NCBI GenBank assembly: GCA_039929265.1
Contig: JBDSRN010000166.1
Span: forward strand, 1 to 14,630
DNA: 14,630 nucleotides
Direction: 5' to 3'
Origin: ZC4RG30 sp039929265
Lineage (GTDB): Bacteria; Pseudomonadota; Gammaproteobacteria; Steroidobacterales; Steroidobacteraceae
The notes under the pieces were generated by a model that worked only from the letters and a program-made list of their open reading frames with translations, searched no databases and was not told the origin of the DNA. Position numbers and translations under genes: made by a program. Numbering within the stretch: position 1 is the stretch's first letter; the number at the start of each line of letters is the position of its first letter. Positions 1-7,080 of this stretch are shown here, piece by piece.

Positions 1-1
1 G

Positions 2-595
2 GTTGCGCAAGTGGGCAGCGATGCCGAATATCAGCTGATCCAGATGGCGCTCGGCGCGGGTGCCGCGCGCGCATCGCTGCGCATCCAGCTCGACGGCGCG
101 CGTGCCGCAGTGGTGCTGCGCGCCGTCACGCTCGCGGACGAGCATCGCGTGCTGGATACGGCGCTCACCGTGGAACACAACGCACCCGAGACGCGCAGTG
201 AACAGGTGTTTCGCGCCATCGCCAACTCGCGCGCGCGCGTCGGCATGCTCAGCCGCGTGAAGGTTGCCAATGAGGCGCGCGGTGCCAATTGCCGTCAGTC
301 CCTCAAAGGGCTCATCGCTGCCGAGCAGGCAGAGATCGATCTGCGCCCCGAACTCGAGATCAACACGAACGAGGTCCAGGCCAGTCACGGCGCCACGACC
401 GGTGCGCTCGACGAGACCGCCCTGTTCTACCTGCTGTCGCGTGGACTGGATCGCGACACCGCGCGCCTGCTGCTTGAATGGGCTTTCCTCGAAGATGTGC
501 TCGCGCATGTGCAGTTGCCGGCGCTTCGCGCGCAACTCGAGCGCGCCACGGTCGAAGGCATGGGACGCAGCCAGACGTTGGGAGAACTGCTCTGA
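2..595 (+). CDS. sufD: SufD, Fe-S cluster scaffold subunit (5' truncated by window edge)
   Basis: This is the C-terminal part of SufD, which with SufB and the ATPase SufC forms the cytosolic SufBC2D scaffold that builds Fe-S clusters. The reading frame is open from base 2, so the gene starts outside the window; the GTG at 11 is internal. Family signatures include VEHNAPETRSEQVFRAI, RPELEI, the SHGATTGALDE box and ALFYLLSRGL followed by the terminal helices. The SHG histidine corresponds to the residue shown to be important in E. coli SufD. The residue two before it is Ala (VQASHGATTG), where many SufD proteins have Cys. The stop lies 5 nt before sufS, consistent with one transcript. SufB shares the fold, but the DETALFYLLSRG segment and the position directly before sufS favour SufD. 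Confidence 0.93.
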   Translation, partial: VAQVGSDAEYQLIQMALGAGAARASLRIQLDGARAAVVLRAVTLADEHRVLDTALTVEHNAPETRSEQVFRAIANSRARVGMLSRVKVANEARGANCRQSLKGLIAAEQAEIDLRPELEINTNEVQASHGATTGALDETALFYLLSRGLDRDTARLLLEWAFLEDVLAHVQLPALRAQLERATVEGMGRSQTLGELL

Positions 596-600
596 GCGCA

Positions 601-1824
601 ATGGCCTACGACGTGGTGCGCGTGCGCGCGGACTTCCCGATCCTCGCGCGCGAGGTCAACGGCAAGCCGCTGGTGTACCTAGACAGCGCGGCATCCTCGC
701 AACGGGCAAAGGCAGTGCTCGATGCCGTGGAACATTACGAGACGCAGCTGCATTCCAACGTGCATCGCGGCGTGCATACTTTGAGCCAGCTCGCCACCGA
801 GGCTTACGAAGGCTCGCGCGAGCGTGTGCGTCGCTTCATCAACGCGCGCAGCACGCACGAGATCGTGTTCGTGCGCGGCACGACCGAGGCGATCAACCTC
901 GTGGCCCAGACGTGGGGCCGAGACACCCTGCGGGCCGGCGACGAAATTCTCATCACCGCGCTCGAGCATCACGCGAACATCGTGCCCTGGCAGATGGCCT
1001 GCCGCGCCGCAGGGGCGACGTTGAAGGTCGCGCCACTGACGTCGTCGGGCGAACTCGATCTGCCCGCCTTCGAAGCGCTGCTCGGCAAGCGCACGAAACT
1101 CGTCGCGGTGGCGCATGTTTCCAACGCGCTCGGCACCGTGCTGCCGGTGGCTTACATCGTCGAGCTTGCGCATGCGCGCGGCGCCACTGTGCTGCTTGAC
1201 GGCGCGCAGGCGGTGCCGCACGAGCGGGTCGACGTCGCCGCGCTCAACTGCGATTTCTATGCGTTCTCGGGTCATAAAATTTACGGCCCCACCGGCATCG
1301 GTGTGTTGTACGGGCGCGAGGCGCTGCTGCAGCAGATGCCCCCGTGGCAGGGTGGCGGCGACATGATCCGCACGGTGTCGTTCGATGAGACGACATACAA
1401 CGAACTGCCCTGGAAGTTCGAGGCCGGCACGCCGAACATCTCCGGCGCGGTGGGTCTCGGCGCGGCGGTGGATTATCTCGAGAGCCTGGGCATCGCGAAC
1501 GTCGCAGGCCATGAACAGTCCTTGCTCGCGCTCGCCACCGCAGAGCTGAGCGCCCTGCCGGGTCTGACGATCCACGGCACGTCGTCGCACAAGGCCGCGG
1601 TAATCTCATTCACCATTGCAGGCATTCATCCGCACGACATCGGTACGATTCTCGATCTCGAAGGGGTCGCGATCCGTACTGGCCATCACTGCGCGATGCC
1701 GCTGATGGGTCTGCTCGGTCTCCCCGCCACCGCCCGTGCGTCGTTCGGCTGCTACAACACAGTCGAGGAGGTGCACGCACTGGTGCACGCTCTGCGCAAG
1801 GCGCAGGAGGTGTTCGGCACATGA
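601..1824 (+). CDS. sufS: SufS, group II cysteine desulfurase
   Basis: SufS is a PLP-dependent cysteine desulfurase that removes sulfur from L-cysteine and holds it as a persulfide for Fe-S assembly. From the ATG at 601 the protein has 407 residues, the usual family size. The key residues fall at the same numbers as in E. coli SufS: His123 in EHHANIVPW, PLP-binding Lys226 in SGHKIYGPTG and the persulfide-forming Cys364 in RTGHHCAMPLM. The GTPNISGAVGL segment is also typical. The frame is open upstream to 478, inside sufD, but MAYDVVRVRADFPIL matches the usual N-terminus, so 601 is preferred. The Shine-Dalgarno sequence is weak, which suggests coupling to sufD translation. The stop overlaps the sufU start in an ATGA. 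Confidence 0.97.
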   Translation: MAYDVVRVRADFPILAREVNGKPLVYLDSAASSQRAKAVLDAVEHYETQLHSNVHRGVHTLSQLATEAYEGSRERVRRFINARSTHEIVFVRGTTEAINLVAQTWGRDTLRAGDEILITALEHHANIVPWQMACRAAGATLKVAPLTSSGELDLPAFEALLGKRTKLVAVAHVSNALGTVLPVAYIVELAHARGATVLLDGAQAVPHERVDVAALNCDFYAFSGHKIYGPTGIGVLYGREALLQQMPPWQGGGDMIRTVSFDETTYNELPWKFEAGTPNISGAVGLGAAVDYLESLGIANVAGHEQSLLALATAELSALPGLTIHGTSSHKAAVISFTIAGIHPHDIGTILDLEGVAIRTGHHCAMPLMGLLGLPATARASFGCYNTVEEVHALVHALRKAQEVFGT

Positions 1825-2261
1825 ACCTGCAAGACCTGTACCGCGACGTGATCCTCGATCACAACCGCAACCCGCGCAATTTCGGCAAGCTCGAACCCGC
1901 CGATGCGCACGCCAACGGCCACAATCCGCTGTGCGGCGATCGTCTGTCAGTGACGCTGCGCCTCGAGGACGACCGTATCGCCGATGTGAAGTTCGAAGGC
2001 AACGGCTGCGCGATCTCCGTCGCTTCCGCGTCGCTGATGAGCGAGGCGGTGAAGGGTAAGGTGCGTGCGGAAGTCACCCGGTTGTTCGACAGCGTGCACG
2101 ACGTACTCACGCATCACGATCGTCCGGTGCCCGATGATCTGGGCAAGCTCGCCGCGCTCACCGGCGTGCGCGAATTCCCTGCGCGCGTAAAGTGCGCGAG
2201 CCTGTGCTGGCACACACTGAACGCCGCGCTGGCTGGCGCCGACGCCGCATCCACCGAGTAA
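1821..2261 (+). CDS. sufU: SufU, zinc-dependent sulfur acceptor (IscU-like fold)
   Basis: SufU accepts the persulfide sulfur from SufS and passes it to the SUF scaffold, taking the place of SufE. The 146-residue product has the SufU signatures NPLCGDRLSV, GNGCAISVASASLMSE and VREFPARVKCASLCWHTL. The expected zinc ligands are Cys38, Asp40, Cys63 and Cys125. Between the second and third boxes there is extra sequence (about residues 88-113) typical of SufU and missing from IscU, and the LPPVK-His-Cys motif of true IscU is absent, so this is SufU and not IscU. The start overlaps the sufS stop (ATGA), with an AGGAGG ribosome site at 1806-1811 inside the end of sufS, as expected for two proteins that work as a pair. 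Confidence 0.93.
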   Translation: MNLQDLYRDVILDHNRNPRNFGKLEPADAHANGHNPLCGDRLSVTLRLEDDRIADVKFEGNGCAISVASASLMSEAVKGKVRAEVTRLFDSVHDVLTHHDRPVPDDLGKLAALTGVREFPARVKCASLCWHTLNAALAGADAASTE

Positions 2262-2264
2262 GCC

Positions 2265-2816
2265 ATGCGAAGTTACGAAAACGAGCCAGTAATCATCCAG
2301 CGCGAAGTCGACGCCGTGATGGTGCCAGGCGGCCAGAGCATCAAGCTGCAGCCCGGCCTCGCTGGTTACATCACCCAGGCGCTGGGGGGCAGTTTCACCG
2401 TGTACATGGACGGGAACCTGTTTCGCATCGCGGGCGAGAATGCGGATGCGATCGGGAAAGAGCCGGTGGTCGCTCCCACCTTGCCCCCCAATGCCACCGA
2501 GGACGACGTACGCGAGCTCGCCTGGACGCAGCTGCGCGGTTGTTACGATCCGGAGATCCCCATCAACATCGTGGAACTCGGGCTCGTTTACGAGTGCGAC
2601 GTTCGCGCCAATGACGATGGCACGCGGACCGTGTGCGTGAAGATGACGCTCACCGCACCCGGCTGTGGCATGGGCGAGGTGCTGGTCGCGGATGTCAAGG
2701 AGAAGCTCGAGTTGATCCCGACGGTGCGAGAGGCGCAGGTGGAACTCGTGTTCGACCCGCCGTGGAACCAGAGCATGATGTCGGAAGTGGCACGCCTGCA
2801 GACGGGGATGTTCTGA
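2265..2816 (+). CDS. sufT: SufT, Fe-S maturation factor (DUF59/MIP18 domain)
   Basis: SufT is an auxiliary Fe-S maturation protein linked to supplying clusters to target enzymes when demand is high. The 183-residue product has two parts: an N-terminal segment (about 1-75) specific to the long SufT form, and a C-terminal MIP18/DUF59 domain (about 80-178). Landmarks are DPEIPINIVELGLVY and MTLTAPGCGMG, which carries the conserved Cys, followed by VELVFDPPWNQSMMS. It begins 3 nt after the sufU stop with only a weak ribosome site, so it is probably coupled. Its stop overlaps the likely CTG start of the next gene. The same domain occurs in PaaD and ApbC/Mrp-linked proteins, but the N-terminal extension and the suf context point to SufT. 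Confidence 0.94.
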   Translation: MRSYENEPVIIQREVDAVMVPGGQSIKLQPGLAGYITQALGGSFTVYMDGNLFRIAGENADAIGKEPVVAPTLPPNATEDDVRELAWTQLRGCYDPEIPINIVELGLVYECDVRANDDGTRTVCVKMTLTAPGCGMGEVLVADVKEKLELIPTVREAQVELVFDPPWNQSMMSEVARLQTGMF

Positions 2817-3280
2817 GAACTCGCCGCCTGACGATTGTGCGTCACGCGAACGCGGACTGGACCAACTACAACGGCAGCGATTTTTCGCGCCCGCTCACCA
2901 CGCGCGGGCTGCTGGAAGCCGCGGCAACCGGCAAGAAGCTGCTCGAGGCCGGCCTGGTGCCTGATCTCGTCATCGCGAGTTCGGCACAACGGACTCGCCA
3001 GACTGCGCAGCTGCTATGCGATGCGCTCGAGTCCACGCGCACGAGGATCACCTTCGAGCCGCGCCTGTACAACGCGACGGAGTCGCAGTTGCTGCTCGTG
3101 ATTCGTGAGGTCAGCGGCGCACATGCCCATCTGCTGCTGGTGGCGCACAACCCCGGAGTGAGCGAGCTGAGCAGCCTGCTCGGTGGCGGCGCACCGATTC
3201 GCCTTGGCACAGGAGAATATTTTTCCCTGCAGCTTGAAGCCGACACCTGGCGCGGATTGCAGATTGATTCGAACGGCTAG
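2813..3280 (+). CDS. SixA-like histidine phosphatase, probable CTG start
   Basis: This is a small member of the histidine phosphatase (phosphoglycerate mutase-like) superfamily, closest to SixA, which dephosphorylates phosphohistidine proteins. Landmarks, numbered from the proposed start, are the RHA catalytic motif (His11), SSAQRTRQTA with Arg60 and Arg62, and VAHNPGVSEL with the second catalytic His112. About 155 residues is normal for the SixA group. The frame is open upstream into sufT, and the first GTG near the conserved N-terminus (2837) would cut into the first beta strand, just ahead of the catalytic RH. CTG at 2813, overlapping the sufT stop as CTGA, gives an N-terminus (Leu-read-as-Met, then RTRRLTIVRHA) that looks normal for the family; CTG at 2828 is the alternative. 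The physiological substrate cannot be told from sequence. Confidence 0.85.
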   Translation: MRTRRLTIVRHANADWTNYNGSDFSRPLTTRGLLEAAATGKKLLEAGLVPDLVIASSAQRTRQTAQLLCDALESTRTRITFEPRLYNATESQLLLVIREVSGAHAHLLLVAHNPGVSELSSLLGGGAPIRLGTGEYFSLQLEADTWRGLQIDSNG

Positions 3281-3907
3281 CTAGAGCCTGTCCATCCCGT
3301 CGAAGAATTCGACGACGCCGGAATCGAGCGAATACTCCGCGCCCACGACCGTCAGTTCCTTGCGCGCGATCAATTGTTCGAGCAGCGCCGAGCCGTGCCG
3401 CAACTGCGCCGAGGACATGCGGATGTTGGCACGCACCGAATGATGCACGATCGCTTTCTGATCCAGTCCCAGCGCCGGATCCAGGAATGCCTGGACCGAC
3501 GGACGGATGCGATCGACGATCGAACGCATGTTGCGCGACTGGTCTTCCTTGCGCCGTCGCAGTTCCTCGACGGTGGCTTCGATCGCTCCGCAATTGGAAT
3601 GCCCGAGCACGACCACCAGGTGCGAGCCGTAGCGCTCGGCGGCGAACTCGATGCTGCCGATCTGCGAAGGCGCCACGATGTTGCCCGCCACCCGGATGAC
3701 GAACAGATCACCCAGCCCCTGATCGAACACGATCTCGGCAGGGACACGCGAGTCCGAGCATCCGAGGATGATTGCGAAGGGTTCCTGCGCAGCGGCCACG
3801 GCGTGGCGCCGCGCAGGTCCAGTGAGCGTGTCATCACCAGGGATCTCGGAGATGAAGCGCAGGTTGCCTTCACGCAGTCGTTCCACTGCTTCGCGTGCGG
3901 GGATCAT
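3281..3907 (-). CDS. Beta-class carbonic anhydrase
   Basis: This enzyme interconverts CO2 and bicarbonate using a zinc ion. Numbered from the ATG at 3907, the zinc ligands are Cys50 in GCSDSRVPAE, with the Asp52-Arg54 dyad, and His103 and Cys106 in LGHSNCGA. FDQGLGDLFVIRVAGNIV and GSIEFA are also typical of beta-carbonic anhydrases. The product is about 208 residues, the normal length. A GTG at 3913 in the same frame would add two residues, and neither start has a strong ribosome site. The gene follows yhhQ on the same strand after a 174-bp gap, so it may have its own promoter. Its stop codon (3281-3283) directly abuts the stop of the convergent phosphatase gene, leaving no room for a separate terminator. 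Confidence 0.96.
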   Translation of the reverse strand: MIPAREAVERLREGNLRFISEIPGDDTLTGPARRHAVAAAQEPFAIILGCSDSRVPAEIVFDQGLGDLFVIRVAGNIVAPSQIGSIEFAAERYGSHLVVVLGHSNCGAIEATVEELRRRKEDQSRNMRSIVDRIRPSVQAFLDPALGLDQKAIVHHSVRANIRMSSAQLRHGSALLEQLIARKELTVVGAEYSLDSGVVEFFDGMDRL

Positions 3908-4038
3908 GACCACATTATGCCCGTCAACGGCTAGTTGGTGTACAGCGTGATGACTATCAGCGTCCGGAAACCATCCAAGTACGCCGCCGTCAGTGCCCCA
4001 CGAGGGAACAGAAGAAAACGAAAACTGCGCAACATCTG

Positions 4039-4081
4039 GCTGTCAACCGGGTTTCGACCGGCCGCGCGCAGGTCTGACAGC
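4039..4081. repeat. 7-bp inverted repeat in the yhhQ - carbonic anhydrase gap
   Basis: GCTGTCA at 4039-4045 and TGACAGC at 4075-4081 are perfect inverted copies separated by 29 bases that contain a smaller CCGG...CCGG pairing. On the minus strand, the downstream arm overlaps TTGACA, a perfect -35 hexamer (4046-4041), although no good -10 lies 16-18 nt further. A T-rich stretch begins about 14 nt after the minus-strand hairpin, too far for a standard intrinsic terminator. It could be a weak terminator for yhhQ or an operator for the carbonic anhydrase gene; the sequence does not decide. Confidence 0.35.
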
Positions 4082-4087
4082 GCCACG

Positions 4088-4852
4088 TCACGCCGCTGCT
4101 TCGTGGCGCAGTTGCTCGGCCTCGTCACGCCCGAGGTAGCGCCTCACGCCTGCATGCACAAGATACAGCAGCGGGATCACGGCGATCGCGCTGAGCAATT
4201 TGTAACCATAGTTGACGGTACCGACCGCCAGAAACTGCGGAATCGGCCAGTGTTGCGGCCCGATGACGAACGCGATGTACAGCACGATGAAGCTGTCGAT
4301 GAACTGCGAGATGGCTGTCGAACCCGTCGCGCGCAGCCACATCCAGCGCTCCCCGGTGATGCGGCGGATGCGGTGGAACACGGTGACGTCGATGAGCTGA
4401 CCGATCAGGAACGCGATCACCGACCCGCCGATGTTCCACAATCCCTGCCCGAAGATCAGCGCGTACGCGCTCTGGATGTCCGGCACGCCGAGCGCCGCGT
4501 TGGCCTCCAGCCAGAATGATGCAGGCGCGAGATGAATGGCGGCGTACGCGGCAAGGAACGCCCAGCAGATGAACGCAACCGCAAGCCACGTGACGAGCCG
4601 CACGCCGCGCACACCGAAGTACTCGTTGATGATGTCGGTGAGCACGAAGACGAACGGCCAGTACAACACGCCCGCGGTGAAGTTGAGATTCCCCGCGATG
4701 CCGAACAGGTTCCAGTCTAACGGCTGCCACCCGAACGTGGCTTCGAGCGAGAAGATTTTGACGCCCACGAATTCGGCGATGAGCGCATCCGTGATGAAGA
4801 ACCCGGCCAGTGCCAGGAACAACCGGTTGCGGCGGCTGTCTGCTATGTGCAC
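4088..4852 (-). CDS. yhhQ: Queuosine precursor transporter, YhhQ/VUT family
   Basis: This is an inner-membrane protein of the YhhQ (DUF165/VUT) family, which in E. coli imports the queuosine precursors preQ0 and preQ1 for modification of tRNA position 34. The sequence is strongly hydrophobic, with about six membrane segments. It carries the family pattern FVFVLTDIINEYFG, a GQLIDVTVFHRIRR segment and ATGSTAISQFIDSFIVLYIAF followed by VNYGYKLLSAIAVIP. The GTG at 4852 gives about 254 residues and lies 20 nt after the sppA stop. A TTG at 4894 would add 14 residues, overlap sppA and has no ribosome site, so it is less likely. This is the longer branch of the family, not the short E. coli form, so the substrate assignment comes from the family. 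Confidence 0.87.
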   Translation of the reverse strand: MHIADSRRNRLFLALAGFFITDALIAEFVGVKIFSLEATFGWQPLDWNLFGIAGNLNFTAGVLYWPFVFVLTDIINEYFGVRGVRLVTWLAVAFICWAFLAAYAAIHLAPASFWLEANAALGVPDIQSAYALIFGQGLWNIGGSVIAFLIGQLIDVTVFHRIRRITGERWMWLRATGSTAISQFIDSFIVLYIAFVIGPQHWPIPQFLAVGTVNYGYKLLSAIAVIPLLYLVHAGVRRYLGRDEAEQLRHEAAA

Positions 4853-4872
4853 GCTATCGCCCGGACAGCGAA

Positions 4873-6717
4873 CTATTGTGCGGTACAAAAACAATATGCG
4901 AACGTACGCTCACTGGTCGACATGCGCTGCCAGAACTCCACCTCACGCTGCAGCGGTGCGAACTGCGCGAGCGTGCGATTCAGCCGCTGTGCCGGCGCGG
5001 ACCACACCTGCCCCGCCATGCCCGCTGCACGGATGCGGATCTGCATGGCGAGCTGCTGCACCCAGGTGAGCTTCGGCTCCACCCGCTCCACGCGATAGTG
5101 TTCGCCGAGATTGGCGAGCTCCGCGGCCGCCTTCACGGCATCAGCGTAGTTGCCGAGTTTGTCGACCAGTCCGAGCCGCAGGGCCTCGCTGCCGATCCAC
5201 ACACGACCCTGCGCAACGGCATGAACTTCTTCGCGCGACTTGCTGCGTCCCGCGGCGACGTGGCCGAGGAATTCGTCGTACCCGTGCTGCACCGTCACCT
5301 GCAGGAACTCCTCGCTCGCAGGGTCGAGCGGGCGATCAATGCGCAGTCTGCCGGACAGATCCGTGGTTCCGACGCCATCGACCGTGACGCCCAGCCTGCC
5401 GAGCGCACGATCGATCGTCGGTATCACGGCGAAAATGCCGATGGAACCGGTGATGGTCATTGGACTGGCAATGATCTGGTCGGCGGGCGCCGCGATGTAA
5501 TACCCACCCGACGCCGCGAGATCGCCCATCGACACCACGACGGGCTTGCCCGCCTTCTTCAATGCCAGCACTTCGCGATAGATCTGCTCCGACGCGATCA
5601 CGCTGCCACCGGGGCTGTTGATACGCAGCACGACAGCGCGCACGTCGTCGTCCTGACGGGCCTCACGGATCAGCGCCGCAGTATTTTCGCCGCCGATGGT
5701 GCCTGGTGGCTGATCGCCGTCAAGAATTTCGCCCGAAGCAACGATGACGCCGATGCGCTGCTTGCCGTCACCACGGAGCTTCTTCTCCGCCTTCAGCACC
5801 CGCGTGTAGTCGCTGTAGCTGATCGCGTGAAACGAATGCGTTTCGTCATCGGCGCCGACGAGTTCGACGACGCGCTGCTCCACATCCGGCCATGCCTTCA
5901 ACGCGGTGACCAGGCCGGCCTGCAACGCCACCTGGGCGGTGTCGCCCTTGGCCGCCTTCACCTGCGCGATATAGCCATTGGCGTAGTTCGCGAGACTGGC
6001 GCGCGGCAGCTGGCGCTCCTTGCTCACCGCGTTCTGGTAGCCGCCCCACAGCGCGTTCAGGTACGCGAGACTTTCTTCCTTGTCCTCTGCGGACATGTCG
6101 GTGCGCATGTACGGTTCGCCGGCGCTCTTGTAGGCGCCGACGCGAATCAGATGCATGTCGATCGACAACTTGTCGAGAGCGCCCTTGTAGTACATGCGAT
6201 AGCGGTCGTAGCCGTCAATGAGCACGGCGCCGAAGGGATCGAGATAGATTTCGTCGGCCTGCGCCGCGAGGTAGTACTGGGCCTGCGTGTAGCTGGAGGC
6301 CTGCGCGATGATTTTCTTCTTCGCAGCACGGAACTCGCGCAGCGCGACCGCAACTTCTTCGAGGGTGGGCTGCCCTGCGCCATCGAAGTCATCGAGCTGC
6401 AACACCATCGCCTCGACGCGCTTGTCGGCGGCGGCAGCACGGATCGCATCGAGCAGATCCCAGAGCAGCGTTTGTGACTCACCCTGCCCGCTTGCCTCAT
6501 CGAAAGCGCGCTGCACAGGATCGCTGGAGAGCTGCTCGACGATCTGGCCCTCGGGGCGGATCACCAGGGCGGCCTTGGCAGGCAGATGGGGAATCGTGCC
6601 GCGGATCGCGCCGAGCACGAAGCCGAAGAAGATCAGCAGCAGCAGCAGGTGCAGGAACTTGCGCAGTCCGTCGAGGCCGCGCCAAAGCCCACGAAAGATT
6701 CTAACGACTGCGCTCAC
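4873..6717 (-). CDS. sppA: SppA, signal peptide peptidase (protease IV), long form
   Basis: SppA is an inner-membrane serine protease that degrades cleaved signal peptides. The 614-residue length is that of the E. coli-type form with two tandem ClpP-like domains. A membrane anchor spans about residues 20-40 (LHLLLLLIFFGFVLGA), after a basic N-terminus. The catalytic Lys197 is in RVGAYKSAGEPY, in the N-terminal domain, and the nucleophile Ser403 is in MGDLAASGGYYIA, in the C-terminal domain, which gives the Ser-Lys dyad of the family. INSPGGS and TGSIGIFAVIPT are also conserved. It starts at GTG with a GGAG ribosome site about 6 nt upstream and lies 18 nt after rplS, so it appears to be read from the rpsP operon. 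The tail (TFAYCFCTAQ) is unusual for its two cysteines. Confidence 0.96.
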   Translation of the reverse strand: MSAVVRIFRGLWRGLDGLRKFLHLLLLLIFFGFVLGAIRGTIPHLPAKAALVIRPEGQIVEQLSSDPVQRAFDEASGQGESQTLLWDLLDAIRAAAADKRVEAMVLQLDDFDGAGQPTLEEVAVALREFRAAKKKIIAQASSYTQAQYYLAAQADEIYLDPFGAVLIDGYDRYRMYYKGALDKLSIDMHLIRVGAYKSAGEPYMRTDMSAEDKEESLAYLNALWGGYQNAVSKERQLPRASLANYANGYIAQVKAAKGDTAQVALQAGLVTALKAWPDVEQRVVELVGADDETHSFHAISYSDYTRVLKAEKKLRGDGKQRIGVIVASGEILDGDQPPGTIGGENTAALIREARQDDDVRAVVLRINSPGGSVIASEQIYREVLALKKAGKPVVVSMGDLAASGGYYIAAPADQIIASPMTITGSIGIFAVIPTIDRALGRLGVTVDGVGTTDLSGRLRIDRPLDPASEEFLQVTVQHGYDEFLGHVAAGRSKSREEVHAVAQGRVWIGSEALRLGLVDKLGNYADAVKAAAELANLGEHYRVERVEPKLTWVQQLAMQIRIRAAGMAGQVWSAPAQRLNRTLAQFAPLQREVEFWQRMSTSERTFAYCFCTAQ

Positions 6718-6735
6718 ACCAGCTCCGGGGTCGTA

Positions 6736-7080
6736 TCAGACCTTCTCTTCAATGCGGGCGGCCTTGCCGGCGAGGTCACGCAGGTAGTACAACTTCGCAC
6801 GGCGGACGTTGCCGCGGCGTTTGACCGTGATGTCGCTGATCGAAGGGCTGTGCGTCTGGAACACACGCTCGACGCCTTCGCCGTGCGAGATCTTGCGCAC
6901 CGTGAACGACGAGTTGAAACCGCGGTTGCTGATGGCGATGACGACCCCTTCGTAGGCCTGCACGCGCTCACGATCGCCTTCCGTCACCTTCACCTGCACG
7001 AGCACGGTGTCACCGGGCTTGAAGTCGGGGACCTTGCGCGAGATCCGCGCCGCTTCCATCGCCTGGATGATGTTCGTCAT
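6736..7080 (-). CDS. rplS: 50S ribosomal protein L19
   Basis: L19 lies at the interface between the 30S and 50S ribosomal subunits. The 114-residue product has the whole family pattern: an N-terminal helix (NIIQAMEAARI), VPDFKPGDTVLVQVKVTEG, RVQAYEGVVIAISNRG, SFTVRKISHGEGVERVFQTHSP and the basic KRRGNVRRAKLYYLRD near the C-terminus. The ATG at 7080 overlaps the trmD stop in an ATGA, the same tight coupling found in many bacteria. It is the last of the four classic rpsP operon genes; sppA follows at 18 nt. Confidence 0.99.
   Translation of the reverse strand: MTNIIQAMEAARISRKVPDFKPGDTVLVQVKVTEGDRERVQAYEGVVIAISNRGFNSSFTVRKISHGEGVERVFQTHSPSISDITVKRRGNVRRAKLYYLRDLAGKAARIEEKV

Noticed and set aside
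226..240. Alternating CG run in sufD as a simple-sequence repeat
   Set aside because: Short, encodes Ser-Arg-Ala-Arg in frame, and fits the overall base composition.
478..600. Upstream extension of the sufS frame
   Set aside because: The 41 extra codons lie inside sufD in another frame and are Arg-rich with no family match; the residue numbering from 601 matches E. coli SufS exactly.
679..1590. 303-codon minus-strand frame opposite sufS
   Set aside because: Antisense to a fully conserved SufS; no domain pattern in its translation.
4853..4920. preQ1 riboswitch upstream of yhhQ
   Set aside because: Only about 20 nt separate the sppA stop from the yhhQ start, and no preQ1 aptamer-like hairpin with an A-rich tail was seen.
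4810..6477. Long open frame on the + strand (555 codons) opposite sppA
   Set aside because: It is antisense to a complete SppA with all catalytic residues; its translation is rich in Arg, His and Asp without domain patterns, as expected for a shadow frame in GC-rich DNA.
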